Source: Bact-08 sp964533215 (lineage in GTDB: Bacteria > Bacteroidota > Bacteroidia > Bacteroidales > UBA932). Taken from it: a DNA stretch of 64,000 nucleotides. The stretch's first letter is position 1, and the number at the start of each line of letters is the position of its first letter. The translations under genes were made by a program, and so were the position numbers. Shown here in pieces: positions 17,184 to 25,361 of the stretch. The stretch lies in NCBI GenBank assembly GCA_964533215.1, contig CAZHLJ010000001.1:1178001-1242000 (forward strand), given 5' to 3'. The notes under the pieces are model-generated. The model was given only the letters and a program-made list of their open reading frames with translations. It was not told where the DNA came from and searched no databases.

Positions 17184-19184
17184 TTAAAATTCCTTTACAC
17201 AACGTACTGAACATCCAGAACTCCTGCCTACGGCATCAGATATAATACCATTGCTTGTTATTCTTATACCTTTTAGAGGGCTAGCCGATAAATAATACGC
17301 AATATCGGTACCATAGGAAAGTGATCCATCCGAGCCATAACGCAATCCTCCACCCGGATAATAACCTGCAAAGTAAGGGTTTAACCAATTTGCTCCTCTA
17401 TTGGCCCAAACAAATGTCTGTCCTATAAGTACGCTCCAAGGAGAGATTCCTGTGCCGTTTCTGAAAGGTGGTACTCTCCAACCAGCAGGGCAGGGATCGA
17501 AAATTGTCTTGGGTGAAGGGGTAATTATGTTTGCCCCCCCCCATAGATTGTCGTTTCCACCATTACTTGTGTTGGTGTACCAATCGAAGGAAATGTTGGA
17601 TTCGGTGTAGAATGAGGCTGGATTTAAAATTGAATTTGATAGATTATTTGCAGATGTATTTCCTGTCTTTGTTATGGTTGTTGGGGAGGGGGTGTAAATG
17701 TAAGGTTCATTATAACTGGCGAATGCAGAAGAGCAAGGAAAAGGATCTTTTCTTCCCCATTGGTATAGCATTCCTATGCAGCCTACATCAGCGGGAGTTT
17801 TATTTATTGCTCCGAGGTTCCTGTCCATGAAAATAAGGGCGTTGTCCGGATTAAAACACATTTTCAAGCTGTTATCAGGCGTGTAGGTTGTAACCCAGAT
17901 GTGCCAGCTCCAAAGAATATTCCCGGATCCATCTTTCGCTGCCAATACGGCATTTCCTGAGTAGTCTTTTGATGCTTTTATCCTTACAGTTTGGGTCAGT
18001 TCATTGAAATTTTCAATGGAAACAAGGCCTGATGTACTTTGCCATACAATTGATACAGATGCGGCAGTATGAGTTACAGAAAGCCCTGTGCCAGCAACAG
18101 CCGCTGGGTTTCCGTTTCCTTTTATCCCTACGGGAAAAGTTAAGGAGGAATCAGGAGCAACGATGTAGCAGTTTGCTGTGGACTGTTTCCCTTGTTCGGT
18201 ATATAAAGGGGAATCGCTATCAGTCCATGATGTGACGGTCAGACTCTCAATCGTAAGCCCTTTTGTGTTGGATATTTTTATCTTGTAGATATACTGATTG
18301 CCTTTTATCCATGATAAGGAGCCTGTCCCTCCAGTTGGTATCGAATAAGTGTTGCCGTCAATTGTGAACTTGAATCTTATCTTTGACTGATCAGCAATAG
18401 TTACAGGTACCAACAAGAGATATCCGTTTTTAAGCCCATCCAAGGTGGCTGCCGAGTTACCCGGATCTGCCGTAAGGTTTATTGTGCTCCCCACATTGCT
18501 GGCTACAATAGAAGATGTCGTGCTGCCACCTGTAATAGAGCCAGTGGGAATGCTCATCTTAAGATCGTTACTTGCAGATTTGTTTATGTAGAAACAGGAT
18601 GTTGTAGTATTTTCAATCTCTATGTTGGAAATACTACCTGTGTATGGATAATTGTCTTTATATATTACAAAAGCAATCTGAGCAAGTGAATGATTCATTT
18701 TCAAATTGACAGATGTGTTTGAAATTGTTATGCTGTTGTTCCCATCAGGAGTGGTTTTGTCTTGTGCAGACCATAGATAATCTGTCTGGGCATTCATATC
18801 CTGACTGCCAGGGATGTTGAGTAATAATGACGATGTTTCTCCTGTGCCGGAAAAGTTACCGGGAGTGGAAGAATATGGTGAGTAGGCATAGATCTTCGCA
18901 GGAGATGAAGTGAGGGAAATTAAACTAGCCATTTTCCAAGATGAGTTGTTGTACGATAATGCGATATTATCAATACCTGATTGATAAAGGGCATTTCCGG
19001 AAGCGTTAGTGATTTGCACGCCTATGGTCTGATTCGTTATTGTAGAGTTGTCAACAATTGCCTTTGTAGATGGAATAACTGATGGCGTAATGGAAAGAGG
19101 AATAGGTGATACAGGTAAAGCGTCCTCTTTATGACAGGCCAAAAATAGAAAAATTGACAATATTGAAAAAAGTACTCTATTCAT
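17184..19184 (-). CDS. Fimbrillin-FISUMP lipoprotein with a G9 tract
   Basis: 666 residues, lipobox Cys17 followed by HKED. Residues 25-320 are the common fimbrillin-type module (STKAIVDNSTI, NALYQSGIDNIALSY, KIYAYSPYSS, TDYLWSAQ, KMNHSLAQIAFVIYK, GNQYIYKIKI). Residues 338-432 are the middle module ending ILWSWHIWVT; 453-666 are FISUMP (MDRNLGAI, LYQWGRKDPFP, FDPCPAGWRVPPF, SVRCVKEF). The codons for Trp548-Gly-Gly-Ala include nine G in a row, where sister genes break the run with A. A slip of one base there would remove the last 115 or so residues. It lies 10 bases upstream of the next FISUMP gene. Confidence 0.87.
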   Translation of the reverse strand: MNRVLFSILSIFLFLACHKEDALPVSPIPLSITPSVIPSTKAIVDNSTITNQTIGVQITNASGNALYQSGIDNIALSYNNSSWKMASLISLTSSPAKIYAYSPYSSTPGNFSGTGETSSLLLNIPGSQDMNAQTDYLWSAQDKTTPDGNNSITISNTSVNLKMNHSLAQIAFVIYKDNYPYTGSISNIEIENTTTSCFYINKSASNDLKMSIPTGSITGGSTTSSIVASNVGSTINLTADPGNSAATLDGLKNGYLLLVPVTIADQSKIRFKFTIDGNTYSIPTGGTGSLSWIKGNQYIYKIKISNTKGLTIESLTVTSWTDSDSPLYTEQGKQSTANCYIVAPDSSLTFPVGIKGNGNPAAVAGTGLSVTHTAASVSIVWQSTSGLVSIENFNELTQTVRIKASKDYSGNAVLAAKDGSGNILWSWHIWVTTYTPDNSLKMCFNPDNALIFMDRNLGAINKTPADVGCIGMLYQWGRKDPFPCSSAFASYNEPYIYTPSPTTITKTGNTSANNLSNSILNPASFYTESNISFDWYTNTSNGGNDNLWGGANIITPSPKTIFDPCPAGWRVPPFRNGTGISPWSVLIGQTFVWANRGANWLNPYFAGYYPGGGLRYGSDGSLSYGTDIAYYLSASPLKGIRITSNGIISDAVGRSSGCSVRCVKEF
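17534..17542. repeat. G9 homopolymer tract inside a FISUMP gene
   Basis: Nine C on the plus strand (nine G in the coding strand), in frame at present. Long G/C runs in coding DNA are uncommon in a genome of this composition and are classic sites of slipped-strand phase variation. Confidence 0.8.
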
Positions 19185-19208
19185 ATTTATATAATTAACT
19201 ATATGTTT

Positions 19209-21224
19209 CTACCATTCACGCACACATCTTACTGACGCTCCTGTTGCTCTGGCTCCGTAATTGAAATTAGCACCAGATGAGGTGATCCAAAAATAGTTGC
19301 CTTGAGCATTATAGTAATCTTCGCAAGATGATGTCCAGAAATTACCATTTGACCCAACACTGTTTAGATTTCCGAGACTATATCCGCGCGTACCGGCTGC
19401 AGGGAAAAAACCTATGCCGGCAGATGTCCAGGCGTATCCATTTGTATTCCAAAAAAGAGATCCTGAATATCTTTCCATTCCAGAGAAAGGGGATGAAGAT
19501 GTGTTGGTTTTATAGTGACTCGGAACTCTCCAGCCTGACGGGCATGGATCGAAAGTAGATTTTGCCAATCCGAAAGCATAGCCATTCCACAAACCTTTAT
19601 TGCCATCGTATGCGTTATTACCGTTTGTGTACCAGTCTCCGGAGTTATTATTTGTGTAAAAAGTCATAGGATGTTTTATGGCATTACTTAAGTTAGAATA
19701 AACACTTACAGCCTCTTTTGTTATAGTTACATATGAAGGCTCTTTGGCATTATTGTATTCTGAACTTCCCGGGAAAGGCTCTTTTCTGCCCCACTGATAT
19801 AACATACCATATGAATTTACATCTGATGCTGCAGTTGATGTGGCACCAAGATTCCGATCCATAAATTCGTTGGAGACACCTGCTAGGTTTGTATATTTAT
19901 AAGTTTTGCCGGTATCCGGATTGTAATCTGTCACCCATATGTGCCATGACCAAAGGATTGTGGTTCCATCGCTGTCATATGCTGCAATTAGTGCATTCCC
20001 TGTTATAGATGCACTGGTTGCCGAGACAGATATGGTTTGATTTGTGCTGTTTAATGTCCCAAGAGTTACCAGACCGGTGGTTGTTTGCCATAAAATGCTC
20101 ACAGATGAGGCTGTGTGAGTAATAGGAGAATAACCGGTTTTTCCCTCCCCTTTTACTCCAACAGGAATAATTATAGTTTTTCCGGGAGCAAGTATATGAC
20201 AATTGGCAGGTTTAGAAGTTGGTATAACTGTCGGTCCCGAAATGTCTGTGTTGGAAACAGTGTTTGAAATCCAAGGAGCTACGGTCACACTCTCCATTGT
20301 CAAGGTCTCAGAAAGTTTTAAGGTGTAAATGTACTGATTTCCTTTCTGCCAAGACAGGGATCCTGTGCCACCAGTGGATATGGAATAGGTTTTGCCATCG
20401 ATCGTCAGTAAGAAACGTATGCTTGTCTGATCTGCAATGGTAACCGGAGCGAATAATATATATGCGTTCTTTAGCTCATCAAGTGTCGATGGCGTTGAGC
20501 CGGGATCTGCTGTAAGGCTTATTGTGTTCCCGACATTTGTGGCTGAAATTGCATAAGAGGAGCTACCTCCTGAAATTGTGCCGTCAGAAAGTTTCATTTT
20601 AAGGTCATTTGTTCCAGATTTGCTTATTTTGAAACTAGATGTAGCTATGTCTTTTATTTTTACTTGTGTCAGGTTTCCCGCACCTGTGTAGTTGCTTTTA
20701 TAAATTACAAAAGAGACCTGTGCCAGTGAATGGTTCATTTGCAGAGAGACTGTGGGGTTTAGATTTGAAATGCTGTTACTGCCTCCGGCTGTTGTTGTGC
20801 TTTGAGCTGCCCAAAGGTAATCTGTCTGATTTGTCATATCCTGGTAGGCTTGAATATTGAGTAGTCTTGCTGCAGTCTCACCAGTGCCTGAAAAGTCACC
20901 TGCTACAGATGAATACGGACTATATGCATAAATTTTTGCTGGGGCAGAGGAGACACCCACTGTTGCCCCAAAAATCCATGAAGAGTTGTAGGTTAGAGTA
21001 GTGTTGTCTATTCCTGTCTGGTAAAGTGTATTCCCTGAAATATTTGTAAGTTGCACTCCTATCTGCTGGCTTGTCAGATTCCCGTCATTAACTAGAGCTT
21101 TAGTTGTCTTTGCCGGAAATACAGGGGTGACTTTCAGCGGATTCATAGTGCTAAAGGATTCACTTTCCTTCATGCACGATGGCAAAAGAAGAGCTAATGA
21201 TATGTATAAAAAGATATTCCGCAT
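19209..21224 (-). CDS. Fimbrillin-FISUMP lipoprotein
   Basis: 671 residues, lipobox Cys17 followed by MKESES. Residues 27-320 are the common fimbrillin-type module (TKALVNDGNLTSQQIGVQLT, GNTLYQTGIDN, TDYLWAAQSTTT, GTGSLSWQKGNQYIY). Residues 340-432 are the middle module and 455-671 FISUMP (MDRNLGATSTA, MLYQWGRKEPFPGSS, FDPCPSGWRVPS, SVRCVREW). This copy deviates in KEPFP for KDPFP and ends REW. It sits 24 bases upstream of the gene at 17184-19184. Confidence 0.87.
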   Translation of the reverse strand: MRNIFLYISLALLLPSCMKESESFSTMNPLKVTPVFPAKTTKALVNDGNLTSQQIGVQLTNISGNTLYQTGIDNTTLTYNSSWIFGATVGVSSAPAKIYAYSPYSSVAGDFSGTGETAARLLNIQAYQDMTNQTDYLWAAQSTTTAGGSNSISNLNPTVSLQMNHSLAQVSFVIYKSNYTGAGNLTQVKIKDIATSSFKISKSGTNDLKMKLSDGTISGGSSSYAISATNVGNTISLTADPGSTPSTLDELKNAYILFAPVTIADQTSIRFLLTIDGKTYSISTGGTGSLSWQKGNQYIYTLKLSETLTMESVTVAPWISNTVSNTDISGPTVIPTSKPANCHILAPGKTIIIPVGVKGEGKTGYSPITHTASSVSILWQTTTGLVTLGTLNSTNQTISVSATSASITGNALIAAYDSDGTTILWSWHIWVTDYNPDTGKTYKYTNLAGVSNEFMDRNLGATSTAASDVNSYGMLYQWGRKEPFPGSSEYNNAKEPSYVTITKEAVSVYSNLSNAIKHPMTFYTNNNSGDWYTNGNNAYDGNKGLWNGYAFGLAKSTFDPCPSGWRVPSHYKTNTSSSPFSGMERYSGSLFWNTNGYAWTSAGIGFFPAAGTRGYSLGNLNSVGSNGNFWTSSCEDYYNAQGNYFWITSSGANFNYGARATGASVRCVREW

Positions 21225-21249
21225 ATATTAAATCATTGTATGAAAATTT

Positions 21250-23250
21250 CTAAAATTCCTTTACACATCGGATAGATCTGCCGCCGCCATATCTTGTTCT
21301 ATCCTCAGGGTAAATACTTGTGTTGAACATAAGATTATAACCATTATTCACAGCAGCTGAGGCAGACCAATATCCACCTACAGATCCAGTATTTATCAAA
21401 TTTCCATTATCTGCGGCGCGTAATCCGGTAGATGGCCAATATCCTGTAGTTGCTCCATTAAATCCGTATGTGCTCGACGTTACCGCGAAAGAGCTCCATG
21501 GAGACACTGAATTTCTGAAAGGCGGAACGCGCCAACCTAAAGGGCAAGGATCGAATATTGTTTTGGCATTGACAGTAAAAGTGCTCGGACTTCCCCACAG
21601 TTCAAGGTTGTAAATTCCAGAATTGCTATACCAAGAGTATGGTTCAACATCATAACAATAAAAGGTACCTGGGTTTAGAATAGAATTTGCCAAGTTATTA
21701 CTAATGCTTACAGTGGCTTTATTTATAGTTGTAATTGTTCCTGAAAGAGTAGGTTCTGTGGTTGCTGTATTTGTAGATGCATTTGGAAAAGGATCTTTTC
21801 TTCCCCACTGGTATAGAAGCCCGTATGTGCCAACATTTCCAATAATATTGTTTGTGGCCCCAAGGTTTCTATCCATGAATGTCAGAGGATTGCTTGTGTT
21901 GAAGTTGTACGTGGTTCCTGCATCAGGGTTGTAGTTTGTAACCCATATATGCCAGCTCCATAGTATGTTTCCTGTGCCGTTTGCGCCGCTATAGGCTGCA
22001 ATGACAGCATTCCCACCTGTGGATGGAGATGAATTTGCTGTTACGGTAACCATTTGTGAAGCAGAATTGAAATCACTTACAGTAACAAGATTATCTGATG
22101 TTTGCCATAAAACGGCAACTGATGCGGCGGTGTGGTTTACAGAGAGTCCTGTGCCGGCAACATTCTCTGCTTCTCCATTGCCTTTTATTCCGACAGGAAT
22201 CCTGCTATAGTTTCCGGGAGCTACTATATAGCAGTTTGCAGTAGATGGAACAACATCTTGCCCTCCTATTTCCTTTCCTGAGGTGACATTTGTACCCCAA
22301 GGTGCAACTGAAACTCCGGATAGCGAAAGTGCAGTTCCTGAAAGTTTTAATGTGTAAATGTATTGGTTACCCTTTTGCCAATTAAGAGATCCTGTTCCTC
22401 CGGTAGGGACAGAGTAGGTGTCGCCATCTATAGTGAAGATAAACCTTAACTTTGTCTGGTCCGGTATTGTGACAGGAACCATAAGGAAATAACCGTTCTT
22501 AAGGCCATCCAGAGTAGCCTGGTCGTTTCCGGGGTCAGATAAAAGGGATATCGCACTGCCTACATTTGATACCATCAGGAAAGGAGAGGCCTGTCCACCT
22601 GATATTGATCCGTCTGCTATATTCATTCTTAGGTCGTTGGTTCCGGTTTTATTGACAATGAAGCTGGAATTGGAATAATCCTTGATCTCTATTTGTGAAA
22701 TATTTCCTGCTGCAGGATAGAACTCCTTATAGATTACAAATGCAACCTGAGCCAGCGAGTGGCTCATTGTCAGTGCAACGGTTGTATTGGAACCGGTAAT
22801 GCTGGTGCTTCCATTTGAAGTGGTTGTGCTTTGAGCAGCCCAAAGGTAATCTGTCTGGCTGCTCATCAACTGTCGGGCATCTATGTCCATTTTACGGACA
22901 GATGCTTCCCCTATGCCTGTAAAATCGCCGGCAGTTGCTGAATATGGCGCGTATGCATAAATTTTTGCGTGGGCAGATGTAAGGTTGACTGTTGTTGCAA
23001 GGCTCCACGATGAGCTGTAGGTTAAAGCGAGGTTTTCGCACCCTGTCTGATAGATGGCTGTTCCAGCTTCATTTGTAATCTGTACGCCGATTTGCTGTCC
23101 GGTGATATTTGAACCATCAACCAGAGCTTTTGTGACAGGAGTTACAGAAGGGGTGATTTCCAGAGGACTTGCCGGACTCTCGCTGCCATTTTCTTTCCGG
23201 CAGGAGACAAGTAACAAAAAGAAGCTGATATATATAAGAGTTCTATTCAT
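21250..23250 (-). CDS. Fimbrillin-FISUMP lipoprotein
   Basis: 666 residues, lipobox Cys17 followed by RKENGS. The common fimbrillin-type module covers about 27-320 (TKALVDGSNITGQQIGVQIT, TDYLWAAQSTTT, LKNGYFLMVPVTI). The middle module (339-437) ends in ILWSWHIWVT. FISUMP (459-666) has FMDRNLGAT, LLYQWGRKDPFP, FDPCPLGWRVPPF and SIRCVKEF. The piece from the middle module into FISUMP matches the gene at 15131-17173 nearly residue for residue, which points to recombination. It starts 13 bases after the stop of the gene upstream. Confidence 0.87.
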   Translation of the reverse strand: MNRTLIYISFFLLLVSCRKENGSESPASPLEITPSVTPVTKALVDGSNITGQQIGVQITNEAGTAIYQTGCENLALTYSSSWSLATTVNLTSAHAKIYAYAPYSATAGDFTGIGEASVRKMDIDARQLMSSQTDYLWAAQSTTTSNGSTSITGSNTTVALTMSHSLAQVAFVIYKEFYPAAGNISQIEIKDYSNSSFIVNKTGTNDLRMNIADGSISGGQASPFLMVSNVGSAISLLSDPGNDQATLDGLKNGYFLMVPVTIPDQTKLRFIFTIDGDTYSVPTGGTGSLNWQKGNQYIYTLKLSGTALSLSGVSVAPWGTNVTSGKEIGGQDVVPSTANCYIVAPGNYSRIPVGIKGNGEAENVAGTGLSVNHTAASVAVLWQTSDNLVTVSDFNSASQMVTVTANSSPSTGGNAVIAAYSGANGTGNILWSWHIWVTNYNPDAGTTYNFNTSNPLTFMDRNLGATNNIIGNVGTYGLLYQWGRKDPFPNASTNTATTEPTLSGTITTINKATVSISNNLANSILNPGTFYCYDVEPYSWYSNSGIYNLELWGSPSTFTVNAKTIFDPCPLGWRVPPFRNSVSPWSSFAVTSSTYGFNGATTGYWPSTGLRAADNGNLINTGSVGGYWSASAAVNNGYNLMFNTSIYPEDRTRYGGGRSIRCVKEF

Positions 23251-23263
23251 GATTTCTATGACT

Positions 23264-25339
23264 TTATTCCTTTACGCATCTTACAGAGTATCCGGAAGCA
23301 CGGGATACTGAAGTTACAGTGGCTTTTACAAGAGATTTGAAATACATATTGTACGAAGTTGATCCGTTAGGTGTTGCTGTCCAATAATATCCATAACTAC
23401 CTACAGAGCCCAGCACACCCCCCAATGCGTTACGGTAGCCTGCACCAGGATAATAGTAGATGCTTAGATAAGTTCCATTATACCATCTGAGCCCAGAGTA
23501 GGTACTTGTGCTCATAGTTCTTGTTGATGTCCATGTGCTCCATGGGTTTGTAAATGAACTGCTTGCTTTTTTGCCGTTAGGCACTCTCCATCCGGCTGGG
23601 CAAGGGTCGAATATTGATTTCAATTGTCCGTATTCACCACTCCAAGAATCTTTTCCTCCTGCCGCTGTATATGCTACGATTGCAGAGGCCGTACTTCCTG
23701 CCCAATTATTTAAAAACAGTAATGGATACATGATTGAGTATGAGAGCTGAGAGGTATATGAGATTGGAGCTGCACCGGCATCGGCGGAACTCACATAGGT
23801 GTCTGAAGTGCCAACCGTAAGACCAGTGTAGGCTGGTTTTGTAAAATTAAAAATCGGTAATACAGTAGCAGCACCTGTGGTAGAACCATTTGAACCAGGA
23901 AAAGGATCTTTTCTTCCCCATTGGTAAAACAGACCGCCACAAGTGGCGAATGTAGCGCCAGAACTATTTGTTGATATGCCAGTTGCTCCAAGATTTCTGT
24001 CCATCCATATGTTTCCGTTGATGCTCTCCTCTGCGGGAGTTGCTGTCACCCATATATGCCAAGACCAGAGAACGGTTGTGCCATCTGTGTCATAGGCTGC
24101 AATAACAGCATTGCCGGGTGATGCTGAAGCAGTGATTGTCACAGTTTGGGTTGCGGGATTAAAATTACTTAAGGTAACCAGACCATCTGCAGTTTCCCAT
24201 AGTTTTCCTACAGAGACAGCAGTATGGGTAGTTGAAATGTTTCCCAATGCTGCCGATGCGTCATCTCCATTCCCCTTGATGTTTACAGGAATTGTTATTG
24301 AAGCGCCTGGTGCCACTATATATGAATTGGCGGTGGGTATTACAAGATCATCTCCGTTAGTATCAATTTTATTAATAGCGTTTGTACCCCATGGGGCTAC
24401 GGTTACTCCTGAAACGGACATTGTCGTTTTCCCTAGCTTAACTTTATATATATACTGATTTCCCTTTTGCCAGTTTACAGATCCACTTCCGAGCGATACA
24501 GTATATGCAACATTGTCTATGGTAAAGGTAAATTGAATTTTTGTCTGGTCTGCAATGGAAACAGGAGTAACAAGTATATAACCATTCTTAAGGCCATCCA
24601 AGGTAGCAGGAGCTGTGCCTGGATCTGATGTGAGGTTAATTGTGTTTGTCAATCCGGTAACAGTAAGAGTGGACGATGTATTGCCGCCGGATACTATACC
24701 ATTGGCAAGGCTCATTTTAAGATCATTGTTAATCTCCTTGTTTACCTTGAAACCTGATGATGCTGAGTTGTCTGTTATGGATATTTGGGTAAGATTACCC
24801 GGACTTTGGTAGTCTCCTTTATATATTACAAAAGCTACTTGAGCCATTGCGTGGTTAAGATTTAAAGCCACAGATGAATTGGAGGCATTTATGGCGGATC
24901 CTCCGGAAGTGGACTGAGCCGCCCAGAGATAGTCAGTCTGAGCTGTCATTATCCTGCTGGATGGAATATTAAGCAATAGCTGAGCCGTTGACCCGGTACC
25001 TGTCAGGTCTCCGGTTGTATTGGAGTATGGAGCATAGGCATAAATTTTAGCAGATGTTGAAGTGAGGGCCACAGTACTGGAGAGATTCCACATAGAGGCA
25101 GCATATGTTAATGCAATATTATCGCTTCCGGTCTGGTAAAGAGCACTGCCGGCAGCATCTGTGACATGAATGCCAATCGATTGAGTTGAAATTGTTGAGC
25201 CATCTACAAGAGCCTTGGTCGCCTGGACTGCGACAGATGGAGTTATCTTCAGATCAACTGTATAATCATTAATATTCTCCTCTTTTTTACAAGAGAGTAA
25301 CAGAGCGACGGATAATATATATATAATAATTTTCTGCAT
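23264..25339 (-). CDS. Fimbrillin-FISUMP lipoprotein, second FISUMP subtype
   Basis: 691 residues, lipobox Cys17 followed by KKEENI. The common fimbrillin-type module spans about 29-320 (TKALVDGSTISTQSIGIHVT, SALYQTGSDNIALTY, GNQYIYKVKL). The middle module is 336-432. FISUMP (445-690) belongs to a second subtype, shared only with the gene at 25362-27389, with PISYTSQLSYSI, LFLNNWAGST, GGKDSWSGEYG and a C-P-A-G-W-R-V-P-N-G-K motif in place of PPFR. Its end is GYSVRCVKE. Confidence 0.87.
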   Translation of the reverse strand: MQKIIIYILSVALLLSCKKEENINDYTVDLKITPSVAVQATKALVDGSTISTQSIGIHVTDAAGSALYQTGSDNIALTYAASMWNLSSTVALTSTSAKIYAYAPYSNTTGDLTGTGSTAQLLLNIPSSRIMTAQTDYLWAAQSTSGGSAINASNSSVALNLNHAMAQVAFVIYKGDYQSPGNLTQISITDNSASSGFKVNKEINNDLKMSLANGIVSGGNTSSTLTVTGLTNTINLTSDPGTAPATLDGLKNGYILVTPVSIADQTKIQFTFTIDNVAYTVSLGSGSVNWQKGNQYIYKVKLGKTTMSVSGVTVAPWGTNAINKIDTNGDDLVIPTANSYIVAPGASITIPVNIKGNGDDASAALGNISTTHTAVSVGKLWETADGLVTLSNFNPATQTVTITASASPGNAVIAAYDTDGTTVLWSWHIWVTATPAEESINGNIWMDRNLGATGISTNSSGATFATCGGLFYQWGRKDPFPGSNGSTTGAATVLPIFNFTKPAYTGLTVGTSDTYVSSADAGAAPISYTSQLSYSIMYPLLFLNNWAGSTASAIVAYTAAGGKDSWSGEYGQLKSIFDPCPAGWRVPNGKKASSSFTNPWSTWTSTRTMSTSTYSGLRWYNGTYLSIYYYPGAGYRNALGGVLGSVGSYGYYWTATPNGSTSYNMYFKSLVKATVTSVSRASGYSVRCVKE

Positions 25340-25361
25340 ATTTATGAGCTATGTTTTATTG

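Noticed and set aside
22001..24458. Plus-strand frames of 69 to 115 codons inside the FISUMP genes
   Set aside because: They recur at equal positions in the paralogues because the coding strand is repeated; they lack independent signals.
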